Source: CBCOTE01 sp965112965 (GTDB lineage: Bacteria; Desulfobacterota; Desulfovibrionia; Desulfovibrionales; Desulfovibrionaceae). Taken from it: 64,000 bases of DNA. Below are positions 63,942 through 64,000 of the stretch, in pieces; the first letter of the stretch is position 1; the number at the start of each line of letters is the position of its first letter. The stretch lies in the NCBI GenBank assembly GCA_965112965.1, contig CBCOTE010000021.1:75975-139974 (forward strand), read 5' to 3'. Under the pieces are notes generated by a model. The model was not told the DNA's origin and did not search any database. It saw nothing but the letters and a program-made list of their open reading frames with translations. The position numbers and the translations under genes were made by a program.

Positions 63942-64000
<59 letters not shown>

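Overview
This window looks like part of a host-associated or otherwise shrinking deltaproteobacterial (Desulfovibrionales-like) chromosome. The grounds are a glutaminyl-tRNA synthetase of bacterial type, UbiD/UbiX/UbiA-family genes of the kind used in the futalosine menaquinone route, a single-chain iron-sulfur serine dehydratase, TatC, and a full set of genes for selenium-dependent molybdenum hydroxylases. The lineage call rests on family knowledge, not on a database search. Only about 43 % of the window (roughly 27.6 kb) is intact coding sequence. The rest is AT-rich DNA full of TAG/TAA stops and A/T homopolymers, with recognisable debris of dead genes.

Layout. 1-5.2 kb: the N-terminal part of glnS (minus strand, running off the left edge), tRNA-Pro(GGG), tRNA-Arg(CCG), a ubiD-ubiX pair and a UPF0173 metal-dependent hydrolase. 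5.2-14.3 kb: almost no genes; one small conserved-looking CDS (10.5-10.8 kb) and a probable ketoacyl-synthase remnant (13.5-14.0 kb). 14.3-17.1 kb: a zinc alcohol dehydrogenase and a divergent radical SAM/SPASM-type gene. 17.1-20.8 kb: empty. 20.8-42.7 kb: the purine/selenium island, with yqeC, xdhC, an xdhS-xdhB-xdhA-yqeB-ygfK operon (minus), xdhD-ssnA-hydA (plus), and a ygeV-like sigma-54 activator followed by mocA (minus). 42.7-57.2 kb: debris around an intact sdaA, including a dead response regulator and two dead sensor kinases. 57.2-58.8 kb: a ubiA/mqnP-type prenyltransferase converging on a one-helix membrane protein. 58.8-63.1 kb: empty. 63.1-63.9 kb: tatC. The window ends in an artificial-looking C11-G48 tract.

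How the genes fit together. The island encodes two molybdenum hydroxylases (three-subunit XdhSBA and fused XdhD), cofactor loading and maturation proteins (XdhC, YqeB, YqeC, MocA), a multidomain iron-sulfur flavoprotein (YgfK), two amidohydrolases (SsnA, HydA) and an activator. Together they suggest anaerobic use of purines or related N-heterocycles. Signalling and other accessory genes have decayed while this catabolic unit, menaquinone synthesis, serine deamination and Tat export stayed intact. I found no CRISPR array, insertion sequence or prophage, and no clearly new multi-gene system. The most unusual points are the intact island in a decaying genome, a YgfK lacking its second nucleotide-binding domain, and the A/T homopolymer excess.
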